A program made the translations under genes and the position numbers. Shown here in pieces: positions 12,908 through 27,100 of a DNA stretch of 64,000 bases. The stretch comes from Boswellia sacra (taxonomy: Eukaryota > Streptophyta > Magnoliopsida > Sapindales > Burseraceae): assembly GCA_013180625.2 (NCBI GenBank), contig SNVD02010473.1, forward strand, positions 868,001 to 932,000. The letters run 5' to 3'. The notes beneath the pieces are model-generated. The model made no database searches. It was not told where the DNA came from and worked only from the letters and a program-made list of their open reading frames with translations. How positions within the stretch are numbered: the stretch's first letter is position 1; each line of letters opens with the position of its first letter.

Positions 12908-15354
12908 ATTTTTTTGAAAGGTAATCTTATTTTAAATTAAGCATTGCTTGAGCTTATGTATCATCCGATTCCATAATCCTTCAGAGATTTAGAATATGTG
13001 CAGGTTGCTGCACAAATACAATTGGGTTCATACTTCATAATCAAATTACAATTTGATATTGGAAAAAAGCAATCAATCTCACCTATGTTAATTGTTAGAA
13101 ATATATGAGAATATAATTTAAATCGCTACAATTTCTATTAAGATACAACATGTTTCGTGTAGGTTAATTCCCTTATCCATTAGGGTCAGCCTACAGTGTG
13201 CCTGGCACATGTAATGCGCTTGTTACTTGGCGTTATGGACCGAAGGATGGGTGAACTCTTGAATAACAGAGTGGCGAGGAAGAAGCAAAGTAGGGATTTC
13301 ACATGGACAATTTTGGTGTTTTCATTTAATTTAAATTTTCTATTTTTTTAATGTTCTAAAGGCAACAGAACTTTGGTTAACCTGCTTACTCAGTTGCACT
13401 TCATTCTCTCCCAGTTGTTGGGTTAATTGTGCGGTTAAAAGAGAGAGAGAGAGAGAGAGAAAAAAAAAAAGCCCATCAATCATCATCGAAGAAAACGTAA
13501 ACTGGGAGAGACAAGGTTGTATAATGATCCTTAATAAGTGATGGGAATATTTTAAATAAAACCTTCAAATAGATAATTTCTTCGTAAAATTTATGTTTTT
13601 CTTCTAAAAAAACACTTGATTCAACTCTCTAAAAACATTTTTTTTTTCTCTCTCAGTAACTTAAAAATATATTACAACATCTCATGTGAGACAACCTAAG
13701 ATATTCCTTGATATTTAACGCATGCTTAAAAGACTAATGTCGAGAATCATGTGCTTGGTTGCCACCTCAAAGGCAAGATGTTTCTTCTAAAGAAAATAGA
13801 AATGCTCTCTTTAGATTAATTAAAAAAAAAAAAATACAAGGCTCTTCTTTCTGTTATCTTTTCACATTACATAAACGCTTCTTTGTTATCTTAAAAGTGA
13901 TTTCCAATTTTACTCATAAATTATGTTTCCTTTTAACTACTACAATCGAGAGATGGTTGGAATTTCAATAAAAAAATGTATAATATATTAAAGTTTTGAG
14001 TAGCTTTAAGAAAACGACAAATAGTTTTTTTTAGATGTAGTAAATAACATTTTAACTGTTCTAGACATTATTGTGCAAATGTTTAACATTGTTTGGAAAT
14101 TTTGACAATTGACATAACTAATTTAAGAGAGAGTCTGTCCTAACTCGGTGTTGATGTGGTATAGTCAGTCAAAGAGAGAAAAGAAAAGTAGGGGACAAAA
14201 ATTAAAAAAGTTACTACTCATATTATTTTTCTTCTCTTTCCGCATCACTCAATCCAGTCACGTGATACAACTGAGGTGAAGTAGAATAAACCCTCTCATA
14301 ATTTTTATATTTATTATTTATTTACAATTGCTTGATATTGTTAAACTATTTGTGTTCTTAATTTTCGGAATTTCAATTTGAAGAAGTTTTTGAATTAAAA
14401 TTACAATATCGAGAACAATCTTTTAATGTTGAAGTAGCAACATGTTGATGATATTTCTTTCTTTCTTTGTTTTGTTTGCATTCATGAGCTCAATAGTCTC
14501 ATACTTAGATTTTTTAGACATTTGTTAATTAATATCAAAGATTCCAGCCGCGAACACTACAGAAGAAGCGGCAAGCCAAGTGTCACTCTCTCCCTCACTC
14601 TCCCGTGAAAGCTGCATTCCGTTTTTTCCTTTCTTTCTTACAAACAAACGCCACATAAACTGAAACTCTTTTATTATCATCTCATTCTCAGAAACCATGG
14701 AAAATATCTGCTTTTATGTCGCTCACTTTTTTCTCTAAATATCTGCACATGTGATGCTCCTACATTTCTATACAATCCAATCACTCTCTGCAACCAAACA
14801 AACAAAACCTCACTCACCAATTCGCATTTCGCTTGTTCACGTTGTTCCTTTGACTATAATAACCCACCGTTGCTTTGGGACTACGCCCTGCTAGTCATTG
14901 CTCTTTGTTCAAGAAAAGGTGACTGACTTTCTCCCTTTTTTTTTCAAATATAAATCTTTTGTCTGGGTCGTCTTTGATTTCTCTCAAAATCTTAAATTTG
15001 TCTGGACTCTATGAATTTTCGATCTTTTTCTTATCTAGCTTGATAAGTTTTTACTCTTTTGCAGCTGGGTTTGGTCAATGCATTGCTAGTTTTTTGCTTC
15101 AAATCTGTAACAAATCGTTTGGTTACTGAGAAAACAGAGTAAAGAAAACTAATAATAATAAAAAAAAAACTTAGAGTCTTTTTTTTTTTTTTGGGTTTTT
15201 AATATCCAATGAGGAAATTAATCTCTGCTAAGTATTCTTTTCTGTTCTATTTTTGATATAACGTCATTAAATTTTTGTAAATACTAACAAGTTACACTTG
15301 GGTTTAGTTAGATTTTGAGAGACTTGATCTGGGTTTGCTTCATTTTTGGAGAAA
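12908..15354. other. Intergenic region and DPE2 upstream/leader region
   Basis: No coding region is seen. A GA microsatellite lies at 13441-13460, followed by poly-A. The final 800 bases are CT-rich and probably contain the DPE2 promoter and leader. A GTGACT donor-like site near 14919 could begin a leader intron, but I cannot prove one. Confidence 0.4.
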
Positions 15355-18300
15355 ATGGTGAATTTGGGATTGCTTTCTGGAACAAAGTCTAAGATATCAC
15401 CGACTTTGAGCTTTAGAATACCGTATTATACTCAGTGGGGTCAGAACCTGCTTGTGTGCGGCTCCGAGCCGCTGCTTGGTTCGTGGAATGTGAAGAAAGG
15501 CTTATTACTGAGCCCTGTTCATGAAGGTGATCAGCTCATATGGTGCGGGAGTATTCCAGTTCCAAGCGGGTTCTCTTGCGAGTACAGTTACTATGTGGTG
15601 GATGATAAGAGAAATGTACTGAGATGGGAGATGGGAAAGAAGCGTAAGTTGCTGTTGCCTGAGGGCATCAAGGATGGAGAAGCAATCGAGCTTCATGATC
15701 TTTGGCAGGTGCTATTCTTGTTTAATTTCTTCACGGGTTATTGTGATTCGCTCTATGGGATGTTATAGTTATTGATATTAAGTTTTTTGGCTCAGTAGAT
15801 ACTCCTCGGTTTTGCTTGGATATATCTATTTTTTGGTTTTTGATTTAATCATCTGTAAGTTTTTCCAAAAACCTTGTACAAGGCCAGTTGTAGGGAATCT
15901 TTGCTGTTTTAAATGTTTTTATTTTCTCTTCTTTGGGTTGCTGCATAGAGGAAGCGAAAGAATAAAAGAACTTTGGAATCTTAGCATTTAAACATAAAGG
16001 TTGCAGAATCTCTAATCTTGCCTTTTCTGCTCTCTTTCTTGTCTTCGGTTTTCTCAGCAACCAGCTGAAGCTGTTGTAGATTCTGAAAGAATCTAAGAGG
16101 AATAAAGAATAAAGAAATGCATGAACACAGAATACAACAAATAAGTAAAAAGTTAAGTAAACTGATAAGCCAGAAGTTGCTACGAGTCAAGCAACAAAAG
16201 GGTTAAACAGTATCCAGGGAAGAGTCCCACCACTTAAAGAGTATTGAAGCCAACACGGGGTTAGAAAGTTATCAATAAATCTGCTACCTTCTCTAAAAAT
16301 ATGATCATAAACAATGATAAGGATCTGTAAAACCTGAAATAATGGTCTTGGAGGTTAGCAAACTACTTATTGTCGATAATTAGTTTAAGTCTCTATTTGA
16401 GTTTCTAATGTAAATATTGCTTTGGTCCAGTAAAAATGTGGCTAACATTTCTTCCATGCATGTCTGGTATGTAGTGTAGCACTAGCATTTTCTCGGTGCA
16501 GGATAAACTGATAGCAAAATGGCACCTTTACATTGCCTAGAAATCCATAAAAGTTCAGAGGTATTAAGGATAAATTTGTTGTACTCTGCTTTGGAGCTAG
16601 ACCTAGAATGAATTGTCAAAATACAGTTATTTGCATATCATGTGAACTACGATGTAAAAATGCATCAAATTGGCTTTATGCTGTTGTGCCAACAAGTTTG
16701 GTCTATAATTGCGCTTTATGTAGCTTATGTTCGGTCCAATGGTTTTAACATTGTGCATCCTTCAGGACAGAGGTCTCTGTGCAAGTTACTGTAGTTATGT
16801 GTCTTCTTATTAAAACTATTTTTTTCTTTTAAATTATTACTATTTCTTTTACCTCAAGTTGAAAAAGTTTAAACTTATAAAAGATATAGGTCTTGCCCAC
16901 TGAGATACCCATGGCATCGTGATTCTACGACTACCGCCAGTAAATTGCCATGGCATCCTTCATTATATGTGGATATCATTTCATGAATAACAAGTACGAC
17001 CAAGTATTAGAAATGTCTTGGTCTTTTTGTTTGGCATTTTGGGAGTTGCTTAGAACAAACTTGTTTTGAGACATATTGGTTTCTCCACAATAACTTTTGC
17101 CTAAAAATTCTGTTGTCACTTAATCCAGACTGGCAGTGATGCTCTCCCGTTCAGAAGTGCCTTCAAAAATGTCATATTTCGCCAAAGTCAGAACTTGAAC
17201 ATAGAGAGACCAGAAGGACTCATTCAGATTAAGTTAGACCAGCAAGGTAATTTACTGAAATCTCAAATTTTTTTGCACTCCTTTTGATCTAACATTCTAG
17301 TTGGGAACTGTGTATTAGCTAAGTAATGTTTTATTTGTGACATTTTTTTATTTTCAAATGAAAAGCAGATTCAATCCTTGTGCATTTTAAAATTTGCTGT
17401 CCGAATATTATAGAAGACACTTCGGTGATTTCTCTTCTCCTCAAATCAGTATATATAATTATCAACATATTAATTGTTGCTTTTAAATTTAGCTAATCAT
17501 CTCATCTTTTTGACACTCCTGCTTTGCTCATATTTTAGAAGTCTGACGTGTGCAGGTATATGTGATTGGTAGCATTTCAAAGTTGGGGCAATGGAAAATT
17601 CAGGATGGACTAAAACTTAATTATGCTGGTGATTCAATCTGGGAAGCTGAATGTGTAATGCAAAGCGGTGACTTTCCCTTCAAATATCCTTTTGGGAGTC
17701 TTGATCTCTAATAATTTGAGGTCTACATGCATATTGCGTTTTATTCTTCACTTTGGATATTGTTATTTTCTCTTTCTGCCCCTTAACAGTCGATCCACAT
17801 ATAAGTACTGTAAATATGGAAGGACAGGAAACATTGCTTTGGAAACTGGTCCCAATCGGGATCTCTCAGTTGACTTCTCCAATAATCAATCAAGATACAT
17901 ATTCCTTTCAGATGGCATGATGCGGGTAAACTGTTGAGCAAATCTTGTCATTGACTAACTGCTATATAGTAATCTTGCTTATCTCGTTGGTCATATTTGC
18001 CCAATATGTTTAATTAGGAAATGCCTTGGAGGGGTGCTGGTGTAGCAATTCCTATGTTCTCCGTTAGGTCAGAAGCCGATCTTGGTGTTGGAGAGTTTCT
18101 TGACCTTAAATTACTTGTTGACTGGGCTGTGGAGTCTGGATTCCATTTAGTTCAGCTTCTACCAATCAATGATACATCTGTACATCAGATGTGGTGGGAT
18201 TCATACCCCTACAGGTATCACAAAAGACATATAGTGGATGACATAAATTAAATATGTATTTCCTCTTTGAGAAAACACATTTATTTTTGTCATCACAGAC

Positions 18301-21300
18301 CTGACACTTCTGTAAATCACTCAAAATTGTGAAAATGCTTCTTTTGGCTGGCACATTTGTGCCTTCCCAAGTACTAGTTTTTAAATTTAGTTCCACAACC
18401 TAGTTTGATGCCTTACTAAGTAGCTATAGGGCTTTTTTTGGCATCTTAGATGCCATTGCATCTATAATCTTACATTTCTTTCTGTCGTATGCTTATATCA
18501 CCTTATATATTATCTTAGTTACTTTTCATCAATTACTTCAGGATTCATGAAGATTTAAAAATTTCTCATTCTGATACAAGTTTATTCATTTATTTATTTT
18601 TTTGGTCTTTCAGCTCACTTTCTGTATTTGGGTTGCATCCATTGTACCTGAGAGTACAGGCACTTTCAGAAAATATGCCAGAGGATATTAAGGTAGTTTT
18701 TGCAGCCTGTTAAATTTTTTATGTCTGAATAACTGATGATATTCTCTCCTGTAATTTATGCTGAGTAGTATTAACTTTTTCCAATTTATCCGCATCATTC
18801 CTCCTCCTACCCTTGTTTAAATAATTATTTTCTTTTCCTTGCAGAAAGAAATTGAGAAAGCAAAAGTACAACTGGATGGAAAGGTTATACCTTCTATAAT
18901 TTATTATTTTTTTCAATGATGATATAGAAAGCATGTTTTTCTATTTGATCTCTTTATATTTAGTGCATGTTATGATCCATATAAGGTAAGCATGATATTA
19001 GATGTGATTAGCTAACTGTCTCAGACTTAGTTGACATCTTTTTTAAGGAGTAATTACTTATATATTTTGGAGAAACACAAGGAGGCTGATCATCATGACA
19101 TTCAAAGTTCTTCCAAAGAGTTAATACTATTGCTTATATCCTTATATGATGTTCTGCTTCCGCCTACATCTTCATCTTCAATATATTTCAAACATCTAGT
19201 AACTGATAGCTTTCTTCAAGTTTCACCTCACTTTGTTCTTTGCTTGTTGCGGTACTGCAACTCTTGGGAGTTGCTCTAACCAAAATTGTTTCCCTACAGT
19301 GGCATCCTTGACTTAGTAAACAATCTGCAGCTCATGGCAGTGCTTGCTTTATTTTCTTAATTACTAGTTGCATATTAGAAATATATGTATGTATGTACGT
19401 AGAATTTTTAATTAGTGATAAAATTAGAATTTTTAATTAGTGATAATATTGCTTGCTTCCATCTGTATATTATTGGAATTTAAATAATTTTTTGAGTTTC
19501 GATATGACAGGATGTTGATTATGAGGCTACTCTGGCTACCAAACTTTCAATTGCAAAGAAAATGTTTAACAAAGAGAAGGATTTGATACTCAACTCCAGT
19601 TCCTTTCAGAAGTTTTTCTCTGAGAATGAGGTCTTATATAGTTTTACTTTTATCTGTGATTAATTCAGAAATGAATATCATGGCAAAAGATCCCTAAACA
19701 GTTTCAAACTTTTCTTGTTTTGAAATTTAAATTTCTGTACTCTTTAGAAGCACAGTGTTGTTCTGACATATTATTTACTTCATAAAAGGAATGGCTAAAA
19801 CCCTACGCGGCATTCTGTTTCTTACGGGACTTTTTCGAAACATCAGACCACAGTCAATGGGGTCGCTTCTCCCATTATTCTAAGGAGAAGGTGATTAGCC
19901 ATTTCATTGTATTTTCATTGAGTTGTTTCATGTTCCAATTGTTGAGGGAAACATAGTTGAAATCTTATCATCCTTTCCCTTGATTCTGTAATGACAAATT
20001 TCAATTGCTTCCAGCTTGAGAAACTTGTTGCAAAAGACAGCTTTCAATATGATATAATTCGCTTCCACTATTATGTCCAGTACCATTTGCATTTGCAAGT
20101 AAGCACATCTGATCTGACCTATACTTTATGCACCATTTGCACCACCCGTTGAGGAAGATGGTGCCTTTGTGTTCTAATTTTTGGTAATATATCGCAATAA
20201 CAGTTATCAGAGGCAGCGGAATATGCTAGAAAGAAAGGAGTGATTTTGAAAGGAGACCTACCTATTGGTGTTGACAGAAACAGTGTTGATACCTGGGTGT
20301 ATCCAACCTTGTTCCGCATGAACACATCTACAGGAGCCCCTCCAGATTATTTTGATAAAAATGGTCAGAACTGGGGATTTCCTACTTATAACTGGGAGGA
20401 AATGTCAAAAGACAACTATGGGTGGTGGCGGGCTCGACTGACTCAGGTTCTGCATTTCTTTCTTATTTATTTAATTTTTAATTTGAAAGAGGGACGTGGA
20501 GGTTTTTGGGCTGCATCTGGCTATGTTCAGAGATAGCATAATTTGAGTGACTGACCTTATTTGCTAGAATTTTCTCTTTTTGGGTTTTCAATCTCCTGTT
20601 CATTGTTTCTTTGCTTCTATTACAGATGGCAAAATACTTTACAGCTTACAGAATTGATCATATATTGGGTTTCTTCAGAATCTGGGAGCTTCCAGAGCAT
20701 GCCATGACAGGTCTACTTGGAAAATTTCGGCCATCTATCCCTCTAAGTCAGGTGGGGCTTACACCCTTGTAATTCATCATGTAATAAATGAGGCTGCAGC
20801 ATTAGATCATCTAGTACAATGCAATTTTATCTTTTTTTAATTATTAATAAGCACAAGGACAATGCTTCTGTTTTAGGAAGAACTTGAACGAGAAGGAATA
20901 TGGGATTTTGATCGCTTGACCCAGCCATATATCCGGCAGGAATTTTTGCAGGTTATTGAATTTTCCTTGTCGGCTATGTTATTTATTTATTATTATTTTT
21001 TTCTGAAGTCATGTCAACTAGTTGTATTTGTCTTATGATTTAGTTTCTTGCTAGTAAGTATTTGTTTTTTGTTACTCATATGATAATATTATTTTTATAT
21101 CCTGTTTTAGGAAAAATTTGGATCTTCTTGGACTTATATCGCTGCCAATTTTTTGCAAGAGTTTCAGAAAGGCCGTTACAAGGTGAGATTTTACTTTTGC
21201 GCTAACTAATGATTCTTCTGAAGAAATTCTAGGTTATCTTGATCTTTGACAAGCCATTCACTAATCAGACACAGAATTTCAATTTAATTAATCGACTTGA

Positions 21301-24300
21301 ATTTAATATTAAATTTTAGGAACTTGGTTTTCAAATATTTGTCGTCATATTAGAAAGTGTTGTTTGAGATAAATTTGAGAAAACTGTAGAATTTTGTATT
21401 CTTTCTTGTGAATGTCAGGTAACACATGAAGTATGAAAGCCTTGTATCTTTCTTTTATTTTAACTCTTCTTTTCTTTTTTGGAGATTTTAATTTTTGTTC
21501 TTCATCACTTGTGACTGGATTATTTTTTTATGAATTTCCTTGTATGCTGTAGGTGTTTAATCTACTTCTCCCAGTAAGTTTTTTGCAATTTTTCCTTTTT
21601 CTGAGGGAAAGAAAAAAGTTTTATTGCCACTCAGTGTTGAGACCCTTATCAATTATGTTGCATTCAAGGAATGCCTTTCCTGGTTGTTAATCGTTATTTT
21701 TGCTATTGATACTATTACTCTTTCGATAATGGTGCGTCTTGACTCTTGATCATGCAAATGGTTCAACTTCTGCCTTAACATACTGTCATGAATGAATGTG
21801 TACTAGTCTGTGGATATCTCTTGTTCTGTCTGCCTTTAGGTATGGTTTCCTTAGGAATCACTACGATAAACAGAGTTTCAATATAGACAATCCTTCATGA
21901 ATATCTAGGTTTACGTTGTGAATCTAAAAGTGCAAGTTTATCTCCCTCTCTCCTCTCAAACCCCAACTTGGTAGAAAGTTTATATTCTTTTGATTTGGGA
22001 GAAAGGAGTTTTGGAACCCTTGCTAAAGTCGATTTGCATTTGCATCAATCATATGCGTGTCACTGTTAGTTTTGTACTTATCTACAAGCATTTCAAGAGC
22101 TCAGATTAAACTCTGTTTATCATTCCTTCTATGATTTCATAGTTCAACGAGGACTGCAACACAGAGAAAAAAATTGCTGCCAAGTTGAAGTCCTGTGCAG
22201 ATAAATCCATGTTGGAGAGTGAAGACAAGATACGTCGTGATCTCTTTGATCTTCTGAAGGTAGATGCTGCATCAGAGTGATTGGTAAATTTTATATTTTG
22301 AACCGGTTGTTCTTCTAATTGTACAATATGGTTTATATTATCTTTTCTTCAGTGTTGGATAATGTTGCAAGCACTAGTTCTCCTAGATTTTGATGTACTC
22401 ATTTGCTGTTTCAGAATATAGTTCTTATCAGAGATCCGGAGGATGCAAGGAAATTCTATCCTCGTTTCAATCTCGAGGACACTCCGAGTTTTGAGGATTT
22501 GGATGATCACAGGTACCTCTAGTCATGCCAACTTTGGGATAATCAGATGAGGTTTTGATGGCATTTAATAACTGAATTATGTCATACTTTCTCTTCGGAT
22601 TGATAAGATGCTTATCTGTTGCCAATTTCTGTTTCTAAATCTCCTGGTTTGCTGCTGATTTAGTATTGCTTATTTGCTTTTCATGGAGTACAGCAAAAAT
22701 GTTCTGAAAAGACTGTATTATGATTACTATTTTCATCGGCAAGACAATCTGTGGCGGCAAAATGCTTTGAAGACCCTGCCTGTACTCCTGAACTCATCAG
22801 ATATGATGGCCTGTGGAGAAGATTTGGGCCTTATTCCTTCCTGTGTTCATCCTGTATATTCATTCAACCCTTAATCTCGCCCTTCACTCCCCAGTCTACC
22901 TGCCTCTACTTTTACTTTGCTTTCTTATTTAAGGCATATCTTCTGCAGAAACACATTGTGACAGGATGACTTCATGCAGGTAATGCAAGAATTGGGGTTA
23001 ATAGGTTTACGCATTCAACGTATGCCGAATGAACCTGGGCTAGAATTCGGTGTCCCTTCTCAATACAACTACATGACGGTAAGATTATTTGCATATGTGC
23101 TTTGACTATAAATTTGCCATATCATTGAGACCCGTTTGAATGACCATTGAAAATTAAGTTGTTCTGTTGTGCTTTCTTATTTCTTACCCATGGTTTTAGT
23201 TGAAATGTCATTTTAAACGCAAATAAAGTCATCAACAGCAACTGGAGAAAGAAAATGTAAAAGATTTAATTAAATAATAGACAAAATAAAGTATGACTGT
23301 GAACGGAAGTAATTATAAATGGATCTTGGGAACTCTGAATAGGATTCTCAAAGAAAAAATCAGTTGTCCTAAATGCTGCACTAACAAATGACTGGTTATT
23401 TAAATATCATTGGGTTGAGAAGTGAAAAATTGGTGTGAACCTCAGAGTTTTGAGTGTGGGTTTTGTTTGTTTTCTTTTTTCTCCCAAGTATGAAAAGTAT
23501 CTGGCTGGGATATGCATTGAAGTCATGTGTTCAAAGGCACCTCAACTTGAATTTTAGGAGATTCTCATCTTGTTAATAGAATGATGCTCAACTTAGTGCC
23601 TGTCTCATTGTAATTCAGGTATGTGCTCCATCTTGTCATGACTGCTCCACCCTGCGTGCTTGGTGGGAAGAAGATGAGGAAAGAAGACATCGATATTTCA
23701 AGATTGTAGTGGGTTCTGATGCTTTGCCACCTAGTAAATGTGTGCCAGAAATCACACATTTCGTCCTTAGACAACATGTTGAAGCTCCATCAATGTGGGC
23801 AATTTTCCCTCTACAGGTATCATATGAAACTTGTTAGCTTACTGCCTAAACAATGGCTCCATTTTAAGTATACCAAATTGTCCGTGTGGAATTGCGTCTA
23901 AGAGATATGCTTTTTTTTTTTTTTTAAATGATCAGGATTTGTTAGCATTGAAAGAAGAATACACATCGCGCCCTGCAGCAGAGGAGACAATCAATGACCC
24001 AACAAATCCAAAACACTATTGGAGATACCGTAAGTTATTCTTTTTTCTTTTGTTTGCTCAGAAATAAAAGTATATGATTCCTTAGTAGGCCTTTTTGGTT
24101 TTCGCATTGTCTTGAAGTCATTGAATTTCATCTTGTGCCTTTGAACTCAGGTGTACATGTCAGTCTGGAGTCATTGCTGAAGGATAAAGAACTGAAAACA
24201 ACCATCAAAGACCTTGTACGTGGTAGTGGAAGATCATATCCTCAAGCGAGTCAAGAAACAACAGCCACTGCTCTGCAGAAGCAACGGGTCGCTAACGTCC

Positions 24301-24362
24301 AGGAAAAGAACCCTACCGTAAAGAATGGGGTTCCACGCAAGGAGGCTGTTGCTGTCTTGTAA
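15355..24362 (+). CDS. DPE2: 4-alpha-glucanotransferase DPE2 (cytosolic disproportionating enzyme)
   Basis: DPE2 transfers a glucose unit from maltose to cytosolic heteroglycan, using the maltose exported by chloroplasts at night. Twenty-two exons join in phase: 15355-15708, 17129-17246, 17369-17424, 17556-17683, 17799-17925, 18018-18214, 18614-18692, 18845-18883, 19511-19630, 19789-19890, 20015-20098, 20204-20446, 20626-20751, 20877-20951, 21111-21182, 22143-22259, 22415-22512, 22694-22853, 22980-23078, 23619-23816, 23936-24029 and 24151-24362. The product is 965 residues, close to the Arabidopsis protein. Two CBM20 starch-binding domains (about 12-118 and 158-265) precede a GH77 domain. By family alignment D560 in YRIDHILGF is the nucleophile and E754 in ACGEDLG the acid/base. 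The DPE2-type insertion splits the GH77 domain between the YPY and WLKPYAAF regions. No transit peptide is seen, fitting the cytosol. The start is the first ATG. Confidence 0.97.
17684..17798 (+). other. U12-type AT-AC intron in DPE2
   Basis: Between exons 4 and 5 no GT-AG pair gives a continuous protein. The boundary ATATCCTTTT at 17684-17693 matches the U12-type 5' site. A U12 branch-site match (CCTTAAC) lies at 17781-17787, about 12 bases before a terminal AC at 17797-17798. Removing this 115-bp intron gives FPFKYKYCK, which aligns with the known DPE2 sequence FPIKYRYCK. All other DPE2 introns here are GT-AG. It would be removed by the minor spliceosome. Confidence 0.88.
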
Positions 24363-27100
24363 TTGTAAGTTCGATAATGTTGTCTAGAAGAATTGTCTCA
24401 TGCTGCAGTTATGAAAATTCCCTTCATCATGATAATAACATTTTCCCGTAAGATCAGCATGGCATAATGCTGATGCTAATAAAACTTGGTATCAGTAACT
24501 TCGTCCTTGTATTTTTAAGCAAACGTAATAAATGGTGATACAAGTTGTCTGTTATTGCCAGACAGGTATCATACCCTGAAAGTTACATGTATAAATCATC
24601 TGTGCTTTTCATCTGTGCTTTTCCAGGATTATTTTATTGCGAAAATTTTACTTTATTAGGAGCCCACAGCGTATTTTAACGTTTACTACTTCTAGTGGTA
24701 TGCACATCTTTTCAGTGATTGGCTTGTTTGGTTTGATTAGAACTCTAAATGGATTATTGACAATCCAATTTCTTACAATGATAACTTGATTTCCTCTCTA
24801 GATGGAGAAGAAACTTGGTTTTCTTGGGGCAATAATGTACTAAACTATTAAAATAACTTTGTACATTTTTTATATCTAGCAAAATAATTTTATTCGAGTA
24901 AATTGATTAAATTATTTTAGAATTAATTATTTACATTATTTTTTAAAATTTTAAAATTTCAAAATATATATTTTTAAAAAGTTAAAAAGATTTCAAAGTT
25001 CGAAAACTATTGTTTGTGTCCGGTGGTTGCTGGTCTTGGCAAATTGGCACGTCCATATTCCATTGTTACGGTTGGTACGAAAGTAATTATTGATCAATGA
25101 TTACTCGAGAGAGAGTATCATCAACGTGGGATACCTCGTTCATTTTTAGAAGAGAAGTTTGTTGGCAGATCCCAAAAATAACCATTGCATGCCGTAACAT
25201 ATTCAACAATGCAACTTGTATGGAAAGGCAGATCATCGAACAACAATCCCAACAACTTAGATAGTGACTTCCATGCATAATTTGTAGTGAACTTCGATGG
25301 CGAAGATGGTGGTCGGTTGACAATCGCTTTTTGCAAAACTTTTTAAAAATTTTTATTTATATGTTTAATTATTTACTTATTTTAACAAATTGATATTACT
25401 TTAATAATATTTTAATATTTATTATTTGATTTTAAAGAAAAAAAAATTAACTATTTGTATTGAATAAATAAATTATATAAATATAAACATAAGTTCGTGT
25501 ATATCGTATGATTATATTATTTAATAAATAACAGATTTGTTTAACAAAATTTGATTATATTTTAATTTATTTTTTAAAATTTTATATTAGTTTAATATAT
25601 AAATATTAACTTAATAGATAATGATTTATTTTTAATTGACTTATAGAAAAGTATATTTAAAAAGCCCATTAAACAAGACCCAAGGGAAGTCTCTAACACA
25701 GCTGGGCGTAGGAGTGAAATGAATTGATTAAAGCTTATTTTGGGAAAAAGTCAAATTGAAGGGAAAAGAGGAGACTGGCGGGAAAGCTAAAGCAAGCAAC
25801 CTGGAAATTGTAACGAGAGGCTGCACTGCACTTTAGGTTGGTGGAAAAGAGAGCTCTGACCATAAGCTTCCTGGAATAGTAACATTGATAAGAGGATAAA
25901 ATGAGCAAAGGGAAGTCAATCTACAGTGAATCACTAAGAATGTTAAGTACACCTGGCAGCTTGGCCCAGGCATGGGAAAGTTTTGGGCCTCTACCAGCTT
26001 TTAGATCACTAATCACTCCAAGCTAATCCAGTTCGAGCTGCCATTGTATAGCCCGATAGCCAGTAGAAGAATAGCGGCCAGCCCTAAGGAGAAAAATGTG
26101 CTCCTACAGTTATTCAATCTAATTAACTAAAAATCTTGATTTGAAAAACCAACAAAACAAACATCCTTAAATTCATCTGCCAACCTTCAAGTCTCTTCCA
26201 TTTTTATCACAATGGCTTGCATTATTTGCACCAACTGGACGTAGAAAATGCCTCATGACTACTCTTTATTAAAGAGTGCATCTAATAATCCCTATAAATA
26301 TTTTGCACACTATTCTTTTACTTAAGCCATCGTTCAAAAAAATTTTATATAATTGTCAAAATCCATGTAACATAGATATATTATATTTGTAGTGCTAAAG
26401 TAATTTTTCCCCCTAACTTATAAAAAAAATCCATTTTATATATTTATTAATTCTTATATTTCAATTTTTTTTAAACTATTACAAGTTTGAATTGATGGAA
26501 GGTATTATCTCTAATATCATTCTGATGGGTTACAATTGTCATTAATCCTTATTCATCTTTGAAATTGTCATTTCACATTTAAAGTTGGGTTAAAAAATCC
26601 TCTTCTAGTACAAGTTTAACCAACTGAAAAATGGTGCATATAACTCAAAATTTGAAAGCCTTAAATTAACAATACATATTTTTCATATAAACATAGGATT
26701 ACAAACTGTTATATTTTTTTAAGATAAGTATATAAGTTGAAACCGTGACTAATAAATAAAAAATCTAAATAAAAATAATTACATCAATTTGTATGAATTA
26801 TTTTACTTAAAACTTGTTTAAGAATGAAGAGGCGATGAGAGCGGATCTTGGGCGGTGAAAGCGGTAATAAAGAGAGGCAAAAGTCAAAACTAAAAATGAA
26901 AAATATATTAGCTGTAAACGGTTACAAAAACAAGGTAAATAGAAAACGTAAACGAAGGCAACATGAAAAGTAAAATGGGCCCACGTAGCAGACGTGGGAA
27001 TTGTTGATTGCAGGAGGATAATAATAGCGAAAGGTGGTTGACGAAATTAACGGGTGAAGAGAGAAAGTCCAAACCAAATTTTAAAAAAGACGAAAGGGGG
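24363..27100. other. Intergenic region between DPE2 and PI4K gamma
   Basis: The DPE2 3' UTR probably occupies the first 150-300 bases (AATAAA-like sequence near 24478). The rest is very AT-rich. Frames on the minus strand at 25087-25336 overlap one another and have no recognisable content. I see no gene. Confidence 0.5.

Noticed and set aside
15346..15354. Upstream start for DPE2
   Set aside because: The codon there is TTG, not ATG; the first ATG is at 15355.
21554..21573. Possible micro-exon of DPE2
   Set aside because: It is bounded by AG and GT-like sites, but including it breaks phase; joining exons 15 and 16 directly matches the family.
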